Assembly (NCBI GenBank): GCA_025057155.1
Contig: JANWYD010000004.1
Location: forward strand, 186,001-250,000
Reading direction: 5' to 3'
DNA: 64,000 nt
From: Chloroflexaceae bacterium
Lineage (GTDB): Bacteria; Chloroflexota; Chloroflexia; Chloroflexales; Chloroflexaceae
Shown here: positions 45,077 to 52,350 of the stretch, in pieces
How positions within the stretch are numbered: position 1 is the stretch's first letter
Layout of the letters: each line of letters begins with the position of its first letter
Notes under the pieces: model-generated
Seen by the model: the letters and a program-made list of their open reading frames with translations, nothing else
Database searches by the model: none
What the model was told of the DNA's origin: nothing
Translations under genes and position numbers: made by a program

Positions 45077-46141
45077 ATGCGCCATGTGCGCGCTTTCATG
45101 CTGGGCATCAGCCTCTTCGCTCTGGTAATCGCCTGCGGCGGCTATGTTATCCTGAGCGAGATCCGCGCCCCCGCAGCGGCGGTGGGCGACCCGGTCGAGT
45201 TCATCGTTGAGCCGGGCGCTTCGGCCAGCGATATTGCTACGGCTCTCAAGGCCGAGGGCCTGATCCGCCAGCCCGCGTTGTTTACACTGCTGGTGCGTAG
45301 CCAGGGGCTGGAGAACAAATTGCAGGCCGGGCGCTACGTCCTCAGCCCGACCATGACTATGAGCCAGATCCTGATCGCTCTGCAGAACAGCCGAATGGCT
45401 GAAGTGCAGGTGACCGTCCTGGAGGGAATGCGGCTGGAAGAGATCGCCGCTACGCTGGAAGCAGCGAGGGTGACCGGCGCGGCGGACTTCCTGGCCGCTG
45501 CCCGCGACGGGGCGCGTTTCCGGCAGGAGTTCTTTGTTCTAAGCAGCTTGCCCGATGGCGCCTCGCTCGAGGGCTACCTCTTCCCCGATACCTACCGCTT
45601 TCCCGAGCAGGCGCGTCCCGAGGAGATCATTCGCACCATGCTCAACCGCTTCGTCGAGCAGTACGCTACTATCGAACGCGGCGTGCAGGTGCCGGGGGCT
45701 ACGGTTCACGACCTGGTGACGATGGCTTCCATCGTCCAGCGCGAGGCCGCGCGCCTCGATGAAATGCCGCTGATCGCCGGGGTGTTCTGGAACCGGCTCA
45801 AGCCCGAGTATGCGCCAATTGTCGGCGGCATTCTCGGCGCCGACTCCACGGTGCAGTATGCCGCGGGCTACAGCGCCGAAGAAGGCACCTGGTGGCGCAA
45901 GACATTGACTGATGACGATCTGCGCATTGCCAGCCCGTACAATACCCGGCTCAACCCCGGCTTGCCGCCCGGCCCGATCGCCGCCCCTGGCCTCGCCGCC
46001 CTGAAGGCCGCCGCACAGCCCGACACCGCCGCTGGCTATCTATTCTTCGTCGCCAGTTGCGCCAGAGACGGCAGCCACAACTTCGCCGCCACCTACGAGG
46101 AGTTTCAGCGCTACGAGGCCGAATGGCTCGCCTGCCAGTAG
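45077..46141 (+). CDS. mltG: endolytic murein transglycosylase MltG
   Basis: MltG (YceG) cuts nascent glycan strands at the outer face of the membrane and sets glycan length. 354 residues from ATG 45077 (GAGGAGG 9 bp upstream). It has one N-terminal membrane segment (AFMLGISLFALVIACGGYVI), a LysM-like subdomain (EFIVEPGASASDIATALKAE) and the catalytic part: DLVTMASIVQREAARLDEMP with the active-site Glu, VFWNRLK, DSTVQYA, and YNTRLNPGLPPGPIAAPGLA ending in HNFAATYEEF. aroE follows. Confidence 0.95.
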   Translation: MRHVRAFMLGISLFALVIACGGYVILSEIRAPAAAVGDPVEFIVEPGASASDIATALKAEGLIRQPALFTLLVRSQGLENKLQAGRYVLSPTMTMSQILIALQNSRMAEVQVTVLEGMRLEEIAATLEAARVTGAADFLAAARDGARFRQEFFVLSSLPDGASLEGYLFPDTYRFPEQARPEEIIRTMLNRFVEQYATIERGVQVPGATVHDLVTMASIVQREAARLDEMPLIAGVFWNRLKPEYAPIVGGILGADSTVQYAAGYSAEEGTWWRKTLTDDDLRIASPYNTRLNPGLPPGPIAAPGLAALKAAAQPDTAAGYLFFVASCARDGSHNFAATYEEFQRYEAEWLACQ

Positions 46142-46185
46142 GCGCCTGTGCGGGAGCCTCCTGTAAAGAGGGTCTGAGAGGAGGT

Positions 46186-46204
46186 GGAGAAACCTGATTT
46201 CCCC
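46186..46204. repeat. dispersed GGGGAAACC-type palindrome
   Basis: GGAGAAACCTGATTTCCCC, two mismatches from the perfect form, between mltG and aroE. Confidence 0.6.
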
Positions 46205-46269
46205 GCCTCCTCTGCCCGTCGGGAGCAATGAGAGCGCGACCTCTCGGGTTGCGCGCGAGAAACACACCT

Positions 46270-47145
46270 ATGCAGCGCATCATTCTCATCGGCGATCCGG
46301 TGGCCCACAGCCGCTCGCCGCACATGCACAACGCCGCCCTCCAGCACCTCGGCATCGCCGCGCGCTACGAGGCGATGCGCACCACTGCGGCTGAGCTTCC
46401 GGCGCGAGTGGCAGCCCTGCGCGGCCCGGAATACCTCGGCGCCAACGTCACCCTGCCACATAAGCAAGCGGTTATCCCCCTCCTCGACCGGCTTGAGGAG
46501 CAGGCCGCAATGATCGGAGCGGTCAATACGATCTACAAAGACGCCGGCGCCCTCGTCGGGGCCAACACCGACGCCCCGGCGCTGCTCGCCGATCTGGCCG
46601 ACGCCGGCGTTGACCTGGCCGGGCGCGGCGTGGTGATCCTCGGCGCCAGCGGCGCGGCCCGCGCGGCCGCCTTCGCCCTGGCCGGAACCGGTATTGGCAG
46701 CCTGGTGATTGCCAACCGCACCCTTGAGCGCGCCGAGGAGCTGCTTGCCGACCTGCTTATCGCCATCACCGACGAGCAGGGGTTGACCGCCTCCGGCGAG
46801 GCGCCGCCCACCCTGATCGCCCTTGACCTGCGCGACCCCGACCTGCGCGAGCATCTTGCCGCCTGCGACCTGCTGGTCAACGCTACGGCCCTCGGCTGGC
46901 ACGAGGGAGAGACGCCCCTGCCCGATCCCCCGGTCGGGCCGCATACTCTGGTCTACGACATGGTCTACCGCCCCACGCGCCTGCTGCGCGAGGCCGCGGC
47001 GCGCGGCGCCGCCACCCGCGATGGCCTGGGCATGCTGCTGCACCAGGGCGCCCTGGCCTTCACCCGCTGGACCGGGCGCCCGGCCCCCCTCGCCGTGATG
47101 CGCGCTGCGTTGCAAGAGTTGCAAGAGAACAAAGGCCAGGGATGA
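46270..47145 (+). CDS. aroE: shikimate dehydrogenase
   Basis: NADPH-dependent reduction of 3-dehydroshikimate in aromatic amino-acid synthesis. ATG 46270 begins MQRIILIGDPVAHSRSPHMH, the normal family N-terminus. An in-frame ATG at 46228 has the better ribosome site (GGGAG) and would add 14 residues; the start is thus not fully settled. Further motifs: NVTLPHKQAV with the shikimate-site Lys, NTDAPALL, cofactor loop VILGASGAARAAAFALA, NR-T, NATALGWHEGE and the end DGLGMLLHQGALAF. 291 residues. Confidence 0.95.
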   Translation: MQRIILIGDPVAHSRSPHMHNAALQHLGIAARYEAMRTTAAELPARVAALRGPEYLGANVTLPHKQAVIPLLDRLEEQAAMIGAVNTIYKDAGALVGANTDAPALLADLADAGVDLAGRGVVILGASGAARAAAFALAGTGIGSLVIANRTLERAEELLADLLIAITDEQGLTASGEAPPTLIALDLRDPDLREHLAACDLLVNATALGWHEGETPLPDPPVGPHTLVYDMVYRPTRLLREAAARGAATRDGLGMLLHQGALAFTRWTGRPAPLAVMRAALQELQENKGQG

Positions 47146-47187
47146 GAACCAGGAGGCAATGTCCATCACACAGGAGCGCGGCGTTCT

Positions 47188-48393
47188 GTGGACCTGGAGA
47201 TGTTTGACTGGCTCCGTTCGCCGCAGGCCGAGGCGTTATTGGCGGAACTTGCCGCTCGCCCGCTGCGCGAAGGTGACATGCTGCGCGAGATGGAGTGGTT
47301 ACGCCGGCATGTTCCTCTGGAACAGGCCCGCGCCATACTGGAACTGGCCCGATTGCGACGCCGGGCTGTTGCGAAGTTCCCTGCCGCCGAGCGGCTCTAC
47401 TTCACTCGCGACGCGCTGGAGCAGGCCAGCGCCGCCCCGGTAGCCGCCCATCGCGCCGCGCGGCTGGCGCGCTGTGGTCATATCGCTGATCTGGGCTGCG
47501 GCATCGGAGGCGACACGCTGGCGCTGGCGGCGGCTGGCGCGCGAGTGACCGCGGTGGAGCGCGACCCGCTGCGCCTGGCTATGGCTCGCGCCAACGCCGA
47601 GGCCCTCGGCCTCGGTGAGCGGATTGACTGGCGCCTGTCCGATCTGGGCGCCGAAGATCCGCCCCTGGCCGATGCGCTCTTCAGCGATCCGGGACGGCGT
47701 GCGGGGGGGCGGCGGCGCTTTGACGTCGAGAGCTATGACCCTCCTCTGAGCCGGGTGCTGGCATGGCAGGATCACAACCCCGCACTGGTGGTGAAGGTCG
47801 CGCCGGGCATCGATCTTGCCGCCTTGCCCGCCGACGTCGAGGTAGAGTTTGTATCGCTCGACGGCGAATTGAAGGAGGCGGTGATCTGGTGCGGGCCGCT
47901 GGCGCGGGCGGCGCGGCGGGCCAGCGTATTACGTGCCGGGGCGAACGGCGAGGTCGCCACCCATACTCTCTGGACCGGGCACGGCACAGCCCGCCTGACC
48001 GCGCCGCTGGTTGAGCCGGACGCCTTTCTCTACGAACCCGACCCGGCGGTGATCCGCGCCGGGCTGGTTGCCGATCTGGCCCTCCAGATCGGCGCGGCGC
48101 AGCTTGACCCGACGATCGCCTACCTGACGGCGCCGACCTGCATAGCCACGCCCTTTGCCCGGGCGTGGCCAGTACTGGAATGGTTTCCCTTCAGTCTGAA
48201 GCGCCTGCGGGCGCGGCTGCGCGAACTCCGGGCCGGCCCGGTCACGGTGAAGAAGCGCGGTTCGCCGCTCAACAGCGATGCGCTGTCGCGCCAGCTCAGC
48301 GGCGCCGGGGCGCGCCCCCTTGTCGTGGCGCTCACTCAGGTGCGGGGACGCCCTGCGGCGCTGATCTGCGATGCGCCTATACCTCTGCGATAG
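47188..48393 (+). CDS. class I SAM methyltransferase with THUMP-like C-domain
   Basis: 401 residues. N-terminal helical part, then a SAM-binding core: IADLGCGIGGDTLALAAAGA, VTAVERDPLRLAMARANAEA, DALFSDPGRRAGGRRRFDVE. The C-terminal region (about 300-400: YLTAPTCIATPFARAWPVLE, FSLKRLRARLRELRAG, VTVKKRGSPLN) is the THUMP-like domain seen with RNA methyltransferases. Start GTG 47188 has AGGAG 11 bp upstream. An ATG at 47159 with a stronger site (AGGAGG) is out of frame with it. Target RNA unknown. Confidence 0.85.
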   Translation: MDLEMFDWLRSPQAEALLAELAARPLREGDMLREMEWLRRHVPLEQARAILELARLRRRAVAKFPAAERLYFTRDALEQASAAPVAAHRAARLARCGHIADLGCGIGGDTLALAAAGARVTAVERDPLRLAMARANAEALGLGERIDWRLSDLGAEDPPLADALFSDPGRRAGGRRRFDVESYDPPLSRVLAWQDHNPALVVKVAPGIDLAALPADVEVEFVSLDGELKEAVIWCGPLARAARRASVLRAGANGEVATHTLWTGHGTARLTAPLVEPDAFLYEPDPAVIRAGLVADLALQIGAAQLDPTIAYLTAPTCIATPFARAWPVLEWFPFSLKRLRARLRELRAGPVTVKKRGSPLNSDALSRQLSGAGARPLVVALTQVRGRPAALICDAPIPLR

Positions 48394-48547
48394 AAATTCA
48401 ACGCGCTATTCGACGAGGAGGGGCTGGGAAGGCTGTGCTCTCCCGGCGATTCTTTTCTCCGACCGTGCGTGTAAGAGACAGGGCCGATGCGCCGAATCAT
48501 CTCCAGCAGCGGGGGATCAGGGCAGTTGCGCGGCCCCTGCTACCGTG

Positions 48548-48591
48548 GTTTGTTCGTTGCCAACGGACAAACCGGGGTTTGGAGTTTGTCC
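48548..48591 (+). promoter_or_regulatory. overlapping alternative hairpins before an MFS gene
   Basis: GTTTGTTCGTTG (48548-48559) pairs with CAACGGACAAAC (48561-48572) through 12 positions with one G-T. The same GGACAAAC (48565-48572) can pair instead with GTTTGTCC (48584-48591). The two folds exclude each other. As DNA it is three GTTTGTYC half-sites, a possible operator. No other feature is seen in the 265-bp gap. Confidence 0.5.
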
Positions 48592-48658
48592 CCGGACGTT
48601 GCATCAGCCCCAGGAAGCGGCCAGTGCGCCATCGATGCACATGTGGTACAGTAGAGCA

Positions 48659-49933
48659 ATGTTGGACCAGTCAAGTATCAGTATACACAGCGGACACCCG
48701 GATATGGACAGGCCCGTTGCGTGCCGGCGGCGCGGGCTGATCGCCCTGATGGCGATAACCTTCTTGATGTACGCGGGATTCTTCATGGTCATCCCGCTCG
48801 TGTCCGTCCATTACATCGAGCGCCTGGGCTTTGCAGCGACGCTGGTGGGCGTGGCGCTGGCCGTGCGGCAGTTATTGCAACAGGGCGGCACGCTGGTCGG
48901 AGGCGTGCTGGCAGATCGCTTCGGGGCGCGGCGGCTGATTGGCGTGGGGGTGCTGGTGCGGGCAACGGGTTTCATCAGCCTCGCCTGGGCAACCTCGCCG
49001 GTGTTACTCTTCGTCGCTATGATCCTCTCGGCGCTTGGCGGCGCGCTGTTCGAGTCGCCGAGCCGGGCGGCAGTCGCGGCGCTGACGCACGAGGCCGAGC
49101 GGGCGCGTTTCTATTCCGTTATCGGCGTGATAAGCGGCCTGGGCATGACCCTCGGCCCCCTGACGGGGGCGCTGCTGCTGCGGTTCAACTTTCAGGCGGT
49201 GGCGCTTGGCGCGGCGGCCTGTTTTGGGCTGGTCTTTCTGATTGTGTGCCTGCTACTGCCACCGGTTCGAGTAGCAGACGAGCGGCTATCCCTTGGTTCC
49301 GGGCTGAACCTGGTACGGCGCGATCGCGCCTTTCTCACGTTTACCGGCCTGACGATGGGGTACTGGTTCATGTGGGTGCAGCTGACCCTGAGCCTGCCCC
49401 TGGCCGCCGAGCGACTCACGGGCAACCCTGAGACGGTTGGCCTGGTGTATGCGCTAAACGCCGGGATGACCGTCTTGTTCCAGTACCCGGTGTTGCGCTA
49501 TGTCGAGCGTTTCCTGCGACCTCTGCCAATCATGATCATCGGTATGGCGCTGATGGCGCTGGGGCTCGGCGCGGTAGCGGCTGCCGGCGACATCCGCTTC
49601 CTGCTGGGATGTGTGGTCATTTTCACCCTTGGCTTGATACTGGTGGCCCCTACCCAGCAAAGTATCACGGCGTCCCTGGCCAATCCTTGCGCCCTGGGAT
49701 CGTACTTCGGGGTCAATGCCCTGGCGCTGGCCTTTGGAGGCGCGCTGGGCAGCCTGGCGGGGGGAACGTTGACCGACGCCGCGCAACGGGTTGGGCAGCC
49801 GGCTTTGCCATGGTTGACCTTTGCCCTGCTGGGACTGGGCAGCGCCATCGGCATGGCAATGCTCGCGGAGCACTTGCAGCGTCGCCATTCGACCGCCCAT
49901 CTGGTCATCGCCATCCAGCCAGAACGTCCGTAG
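48659..49933 (+). CDS. MFS transporter, drug-efflux-like
   Basis: 424 residues with about 12 membrane segments. The start ATG 48659 gives a short polar N-terminus ahead of the first helix (LIALMAITFLMYAGFFMVIP). The MFS motif between helices 2 and 3 reads GGVLADRFGARRLIGVGVLV, and motif C-like LGMTLGPLTGALLL is in helix 5, typical of antiporter exporters. The frame is open further upstream (from 48371), but that part is rich in Arg/Cys and crosses the palindromic leader. Substrate unknown. Confidence 0.88.
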   Translation: MLDQSSISIHSGHPDMDRPVACRRRGLIALMAITFLMYAGFFMVIPLVSVHYIERLGFAATLVGVALAVRQLLQQGGTLVGGVLADRFGARRLIGVGVLVRATGFISLAWATSPVLLFVAMILSALGGALFESPSRAAVAALTHEAERARFYSVIGVISGLGMTLGPLTGALLLRFNFQAVALGAAACFGLVFLIVCLLLPPVRVADERLSLGSGLNLVRRDRAFLTFTGLTMGYWFMWVQLTLSLPLAAERLTGNPETVGLVYALNAGMTVLFQYPVLRYVERFLRPLPIMIIGMALMALGLGAVAAAGDIRFLLGCVVIFTLGLILVAPTQQSITASLANPCALGSYFGVNALALAFGGALGSLAGGTLTDAAQRVGQPALPWLTFALLGLGSAIGMAMLAEHLQRRHSTAHLVIAIQPERP

Positions 49934-50194
49934 CGCAACCCGGCGTATCAGGAGCGCTCCAGCCCCGTCTGACAGGCCGACCGGGGTTCCTTGCTGACGC
50001 TGCAGATGCGCACAACTGGTTCTGTGGAGATGCGGAGGTATAGAAGTGTGGAGTTGTACTTCAACCTGGCACCTGTCTGGCCTTCACCTCTACGCCTCCA
50101 CGCCTCCACAGACCAGATATGGGAGGCAGGTAAAGCAAGGCTTACGCCGGAAGCCAGGGTTCAGAACAGAACTTACTCTGCGAAGGAGCCAGCC
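49934..50194. other. 261-bp leader region before ilvE
   Basis: Starts with a half of the GTAGCGCAACCC repeat. No promoter of good quality and no leader peptide rich in branched-chain residues were found. The open frame through it has no ribosome site. Confidence 0.5.
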
Positions 50195-51124
50195 ATGCCC
50201 GCACCAAACAACCGCTATGCCTTTTTCAACGGCGCGATTGTCCCTATCGAGCAGGCCAGTGTCAGCGTAATGACGCACGCGCTGAACTACGGCACGGGTT
50301 GTTTCGAGGGCATTCGCGGCTACTGGGTTCCGGAAGAGGAACAGTTGCTGGTCTTTCAGTTGCGCGCCCACATGGATCGCCTGCGGCGTTCATGCCACAT
50401 CCTGTACATGCGCCTGCCCTACAGCGTGGACGAGTTGTGCGCGATCTGCGTCGAATTGCTCCGCCGCGAAGGCTTTCGCGAAGATGTGTATATTCGCCCG
50501 CTGGTGTACAAGAGCGATCCGGCCATCGCCGTACAGATGAATGGCCTGACCGACTCCTTCTCGCTCTTCGCCGTTGGCTTCGGCCAGTATATCGCCAGCC
50601 CGACAGTGCGGGCGTGCATTTCGTCATGGCGGCGGATTGACGACAACATCATCCCCTCGCGGGCCAAGGCCTGCGGTGCGTACCTCAACTCGGCGCTGGC
50701 GAAAACCGAGGCGTTGCTGAACGGCTACGATGAGGCGATTGTACTGGGCGGCGACGGGCAGGTTTCCGAGGCCAGCGCGGCAAACCTCTTCATCGTGCGT
50801 GGCGGGGCGCTGATCACCCCGCCCCTTACCAGCGATGTGCTGGAGGGTATTACCCGGCAGGTAGTGGTGCAACTGGCCCGCGACGAACTGGGCCTGAGCG
50901 TAGTTGAGCGACCGATTGACCGCACCGAGCTGTACGTTGCCGACGAGGCCTTCTTCTGCGGAACGGGGGTCGAGATCAAGCCGATTGTGGAGATTGACCG
51001 GCGGATGATCGGCGATGGCCAGGTCGGGCCAATCAGCGGCGAACTGGCGCGCCTCTACGCCCGGGTGGTGCGGGGGCAGGTTCCGGCGTACCGCCACTGG
51101 TGCACGCCGGTGTACGAGAAGTAA
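50195..51124 (+). CDS. ilvE: branched-chain amino acid aminotransferase
   Basis: Class IV (fold type IV) PLP aminotransferase, last step of Leu, Ile and Val synthesis. 309 residues from ATG 50195 (AAGGAG 8 bp upstream). FFNGAIVPIEQASVSVMTHA and NYGTGCFEGIRGYW at the N-terminus, RPLVYKSD, PLP lysine in PSRAKACGAYLNS (Lys158), EAIVLGGDGQVSEASAANLF with the conserved Glu, and the end GTGVEIKPIVEID. Length and motifs match IlvE more than D-amino-acid transaminase. Confidence 0.93.
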   Translation: MPAPNNRYAFFNGAIVPIEQASVSVMTHALNYGTGCFEGIRGYWVPEEEQLLVFQLRAHMDRLRRSCHILYMRLPYSVDELCAICVELLRREGFREDVYIRPLVYKSDPAIAVQMNGLTDSFSLFAVGFGQYIASPTVRACISSWRRIDDNIIPSRAKACGAYLNSALAKTEALLNGYDEAIVLGGDGQVSEASAANLFIVRGGALITPPLTSDVLEGITRQVVVQLARDELGLSVVERPIDRTELYVADEAFFCGTGVEIKPIVEIDRRMIGDGQVGPISGELARLYARVVRGQVPAYRHWCTPVYEK

Positions 51125-51171
51125 ACCAGCTGCCTGTGCATGCTCGGCGGCAAGGCTGAGCGCTCACGGCT

Positions 51172-51188
51172 GGGGAACCCGGTTCCCC
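51172..51188. repeat. dispersed GGGGAAACC-type palindrome, 17-bp form
   Basis: GGGGAACCCGGTTCCCC, a shortened perfect palindrome between the convergent ilvE and ssb genes. A GC-rich GGGGCGCG/CCGCGCC pairing follows at about 51209-51237 and may end transcription. Confidence 0.7.
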
Positions 51189-51263
51189 GGCCGTAATGGA
51201 AAGAAGGGGCGCGAGGAGCATACCCCTCCCCGCGCCTTTCCGGGAATACTGACGCGCTATCCC

Positions 51264-51809
51264 TCAAAATGGAATATCGTCGTCGTTCTCGATCGGCTGG
51301 GGCTGATTGCGGGCAGCCGGCCGCGCTGCAGGACGCGTGGAGGCGCCTGAGGGGCGCTCAACTGTGTTGCCGCCGGGGGCAGCAGCGGGAGCGCGGCGTG
51401 AGGGGGCGGGCGGAGGAGCGTCCTCTTCCGGTTCCTCGACCTGGAGCAGCGCCTCGGGCGCAGGGCCGCGTTCACCACGGCTGGAGAGGATGATCATATC
51501 CTGGGCCACCACCTCGGTGATGTAGCGATCCTGTCCGTCCCGGTCGGTCCACTTGCGGGTTTGCAGCCGGCCCTCGACGTAGACGCGCGTACCCTTGGTG
51601 AGATAGGTGTTGCAGATCTCGCCGAGTTTATCCCAGGCGACGATGCGGAACCACTCTGTATCTTCGCGGGTGCCGCCGTCGCGATCCTTCCAGGTGCGAT
51701 TACTGGCGACGCGGAACGTTGTGACCGCGCTGCCCTGCGCCGTGTAGCGCATCTCCGGGTCGGCTCCGAGATGCCCGGTGAGCTGTACTTTGTTCAGATC
51801 CTTCGCCAT
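51264..51809 (-). CDS. ssb: single-stranded DNA-binding protein
   Basis: SSB coats single-stranded DNA in replication and repair. 181 residues from ATG 51809 (GAGGAGG 9 bp upstream). OB fold: LNKVQLTGHLGADPEMRYTA, TTFRVASNRTWKDRDGG, TEWFRIVAWDKLGEICNTYL, KGTRVYVEGRLQTRKW, ITEVVAQDMIIL. A Pro/Ala-rich linker (about 115-170) ends in the acidic tip DDDIPF, which recruits partner proteins. Its promoter carries a LexA-type box over the start point, fitting SOS control as in other bacteria. Confidence 0.96.
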   Translation of the reverse strand: MAKDLNKVQLTGHLGADPEMRYTAQGSAVTTFRVASNRTWKDRDGGTREDTEWFRIVAWDKLGEICNTYLTKGTRVYVEGRLQTRKWTDRDGQDRYITEVVAQDMIILSSRGERGPAPEALLQVEEPEEDAPPPAPSRRAPAAAPGGNTVERPSGASTRPAARPAARNQPQPIENDDDIPF

Positions 51810-51870
51810 GGACGACCTCCTCGTAACACGTAGACACTCGCCCCGACACGTACCGAGCGACCGAGTGAAT

Positions 51871-51884
51871 CGAACTAGTGTTCG
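51871..51884. promoter_or_regulatory. LexA-type (Cheo) box CGAAC-TAGT-GTTCG
   Basis: A perfect CGAAC-N4-GTTCG, the consensus SOS box of Gram-positive bacteria, located from about +1 back to the -10 of the ssb promoter. ssb is a known SOS gene in other bacteria. Confidence 0.8.
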
Positions 51885-51886
51885 CA

Positions 51887-51915
51887 ACTATAACACGAAA
51901 ACTTGTGCGCGTCAA
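51887..51915 (-). promoter_or_regulatory. ssb promoter
   Basis: On the - strand TTGACG (51915-51910), 17-bp spacer, TATAGT (51892-51887): one mismatch per hexamer. Predicted start near 51880, inside the LexA-type box; leader about 70 nt. Confidence 0.8.
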
Positions 51916-51931
51916 GAGGCGCCGTCAGCGG

Positions 51932-52210
51932 CTAGGACAGGCCAATGTCGTAGCCTGCCTCGAGATCGCGCCGGGCGAAGCGGCGAAAGGCCAGCACCGT
52001 TCGTGTGCTGGTGACGCCGGGTATGCGGGCAATCCCTCCGGGCACGGCCTCGTCAAGCGATTCGTAGGCCGTTACGCGCAAGACAGCGATGATGTCCACG
52101 TCCCCGGTGACGGAGTACACCTCGGCGACGTGCGGCAGTTCGGCCACGGCCTGCGCTACCTCGCTGATGTGCTGCGCTTCGCAGCGGATCATCACAAATG
52201 CGGTGACCAT
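51932..52210 (-). CDS. stand-alone AsnC/Lrp ligand-binding domain protein
   Basis: 92 residues from ATG 52210 (GAGGA 5 bp upstream): MVTAFVMIRCEAQHISEVAQ, VAEVYSVTGDVDIIAVLRV, then ESLDEAVPGGIARIPGVTST and RTVLAF. This is the RAM domain of Lrp regulators without the DNA-binding helix-turn-helix. Such proteins may sense amino acids or modulate a full-length Lrp (inference). The open frame continues far upstream but reads as antisense to nothing real. Confidence 0.88.
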   Translation of the reverse strand: MVTAFVMIRCEAQHISEVAQAVAELPHVAEVYSVTGDVDIIAVLRVTAYESLDEAVPGGIARIPGVTSTRTVLAFRRFARRDLEAGYDIGLS

Positions 52211-52350
52211 CGGGTTCCTCGTTCTGTGCGATGAATGCCAATACAACACGGATCTGCGCCTCGCCGGAAGGGGTGGGGCGGGCCGCACCCGCTCGGAAAC
52301 AACCTGCTGCATTTCCGCTGGCGCGCGGCGCAACCGCGCGCCGACCGGCG

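Noticed and set aside
48165-48740. 191-codon + strand frame between the methyltransferase and the MFS gene
   Set aside because: Overlaps both genes out of frame and has an Arg/Ala-rich composition.
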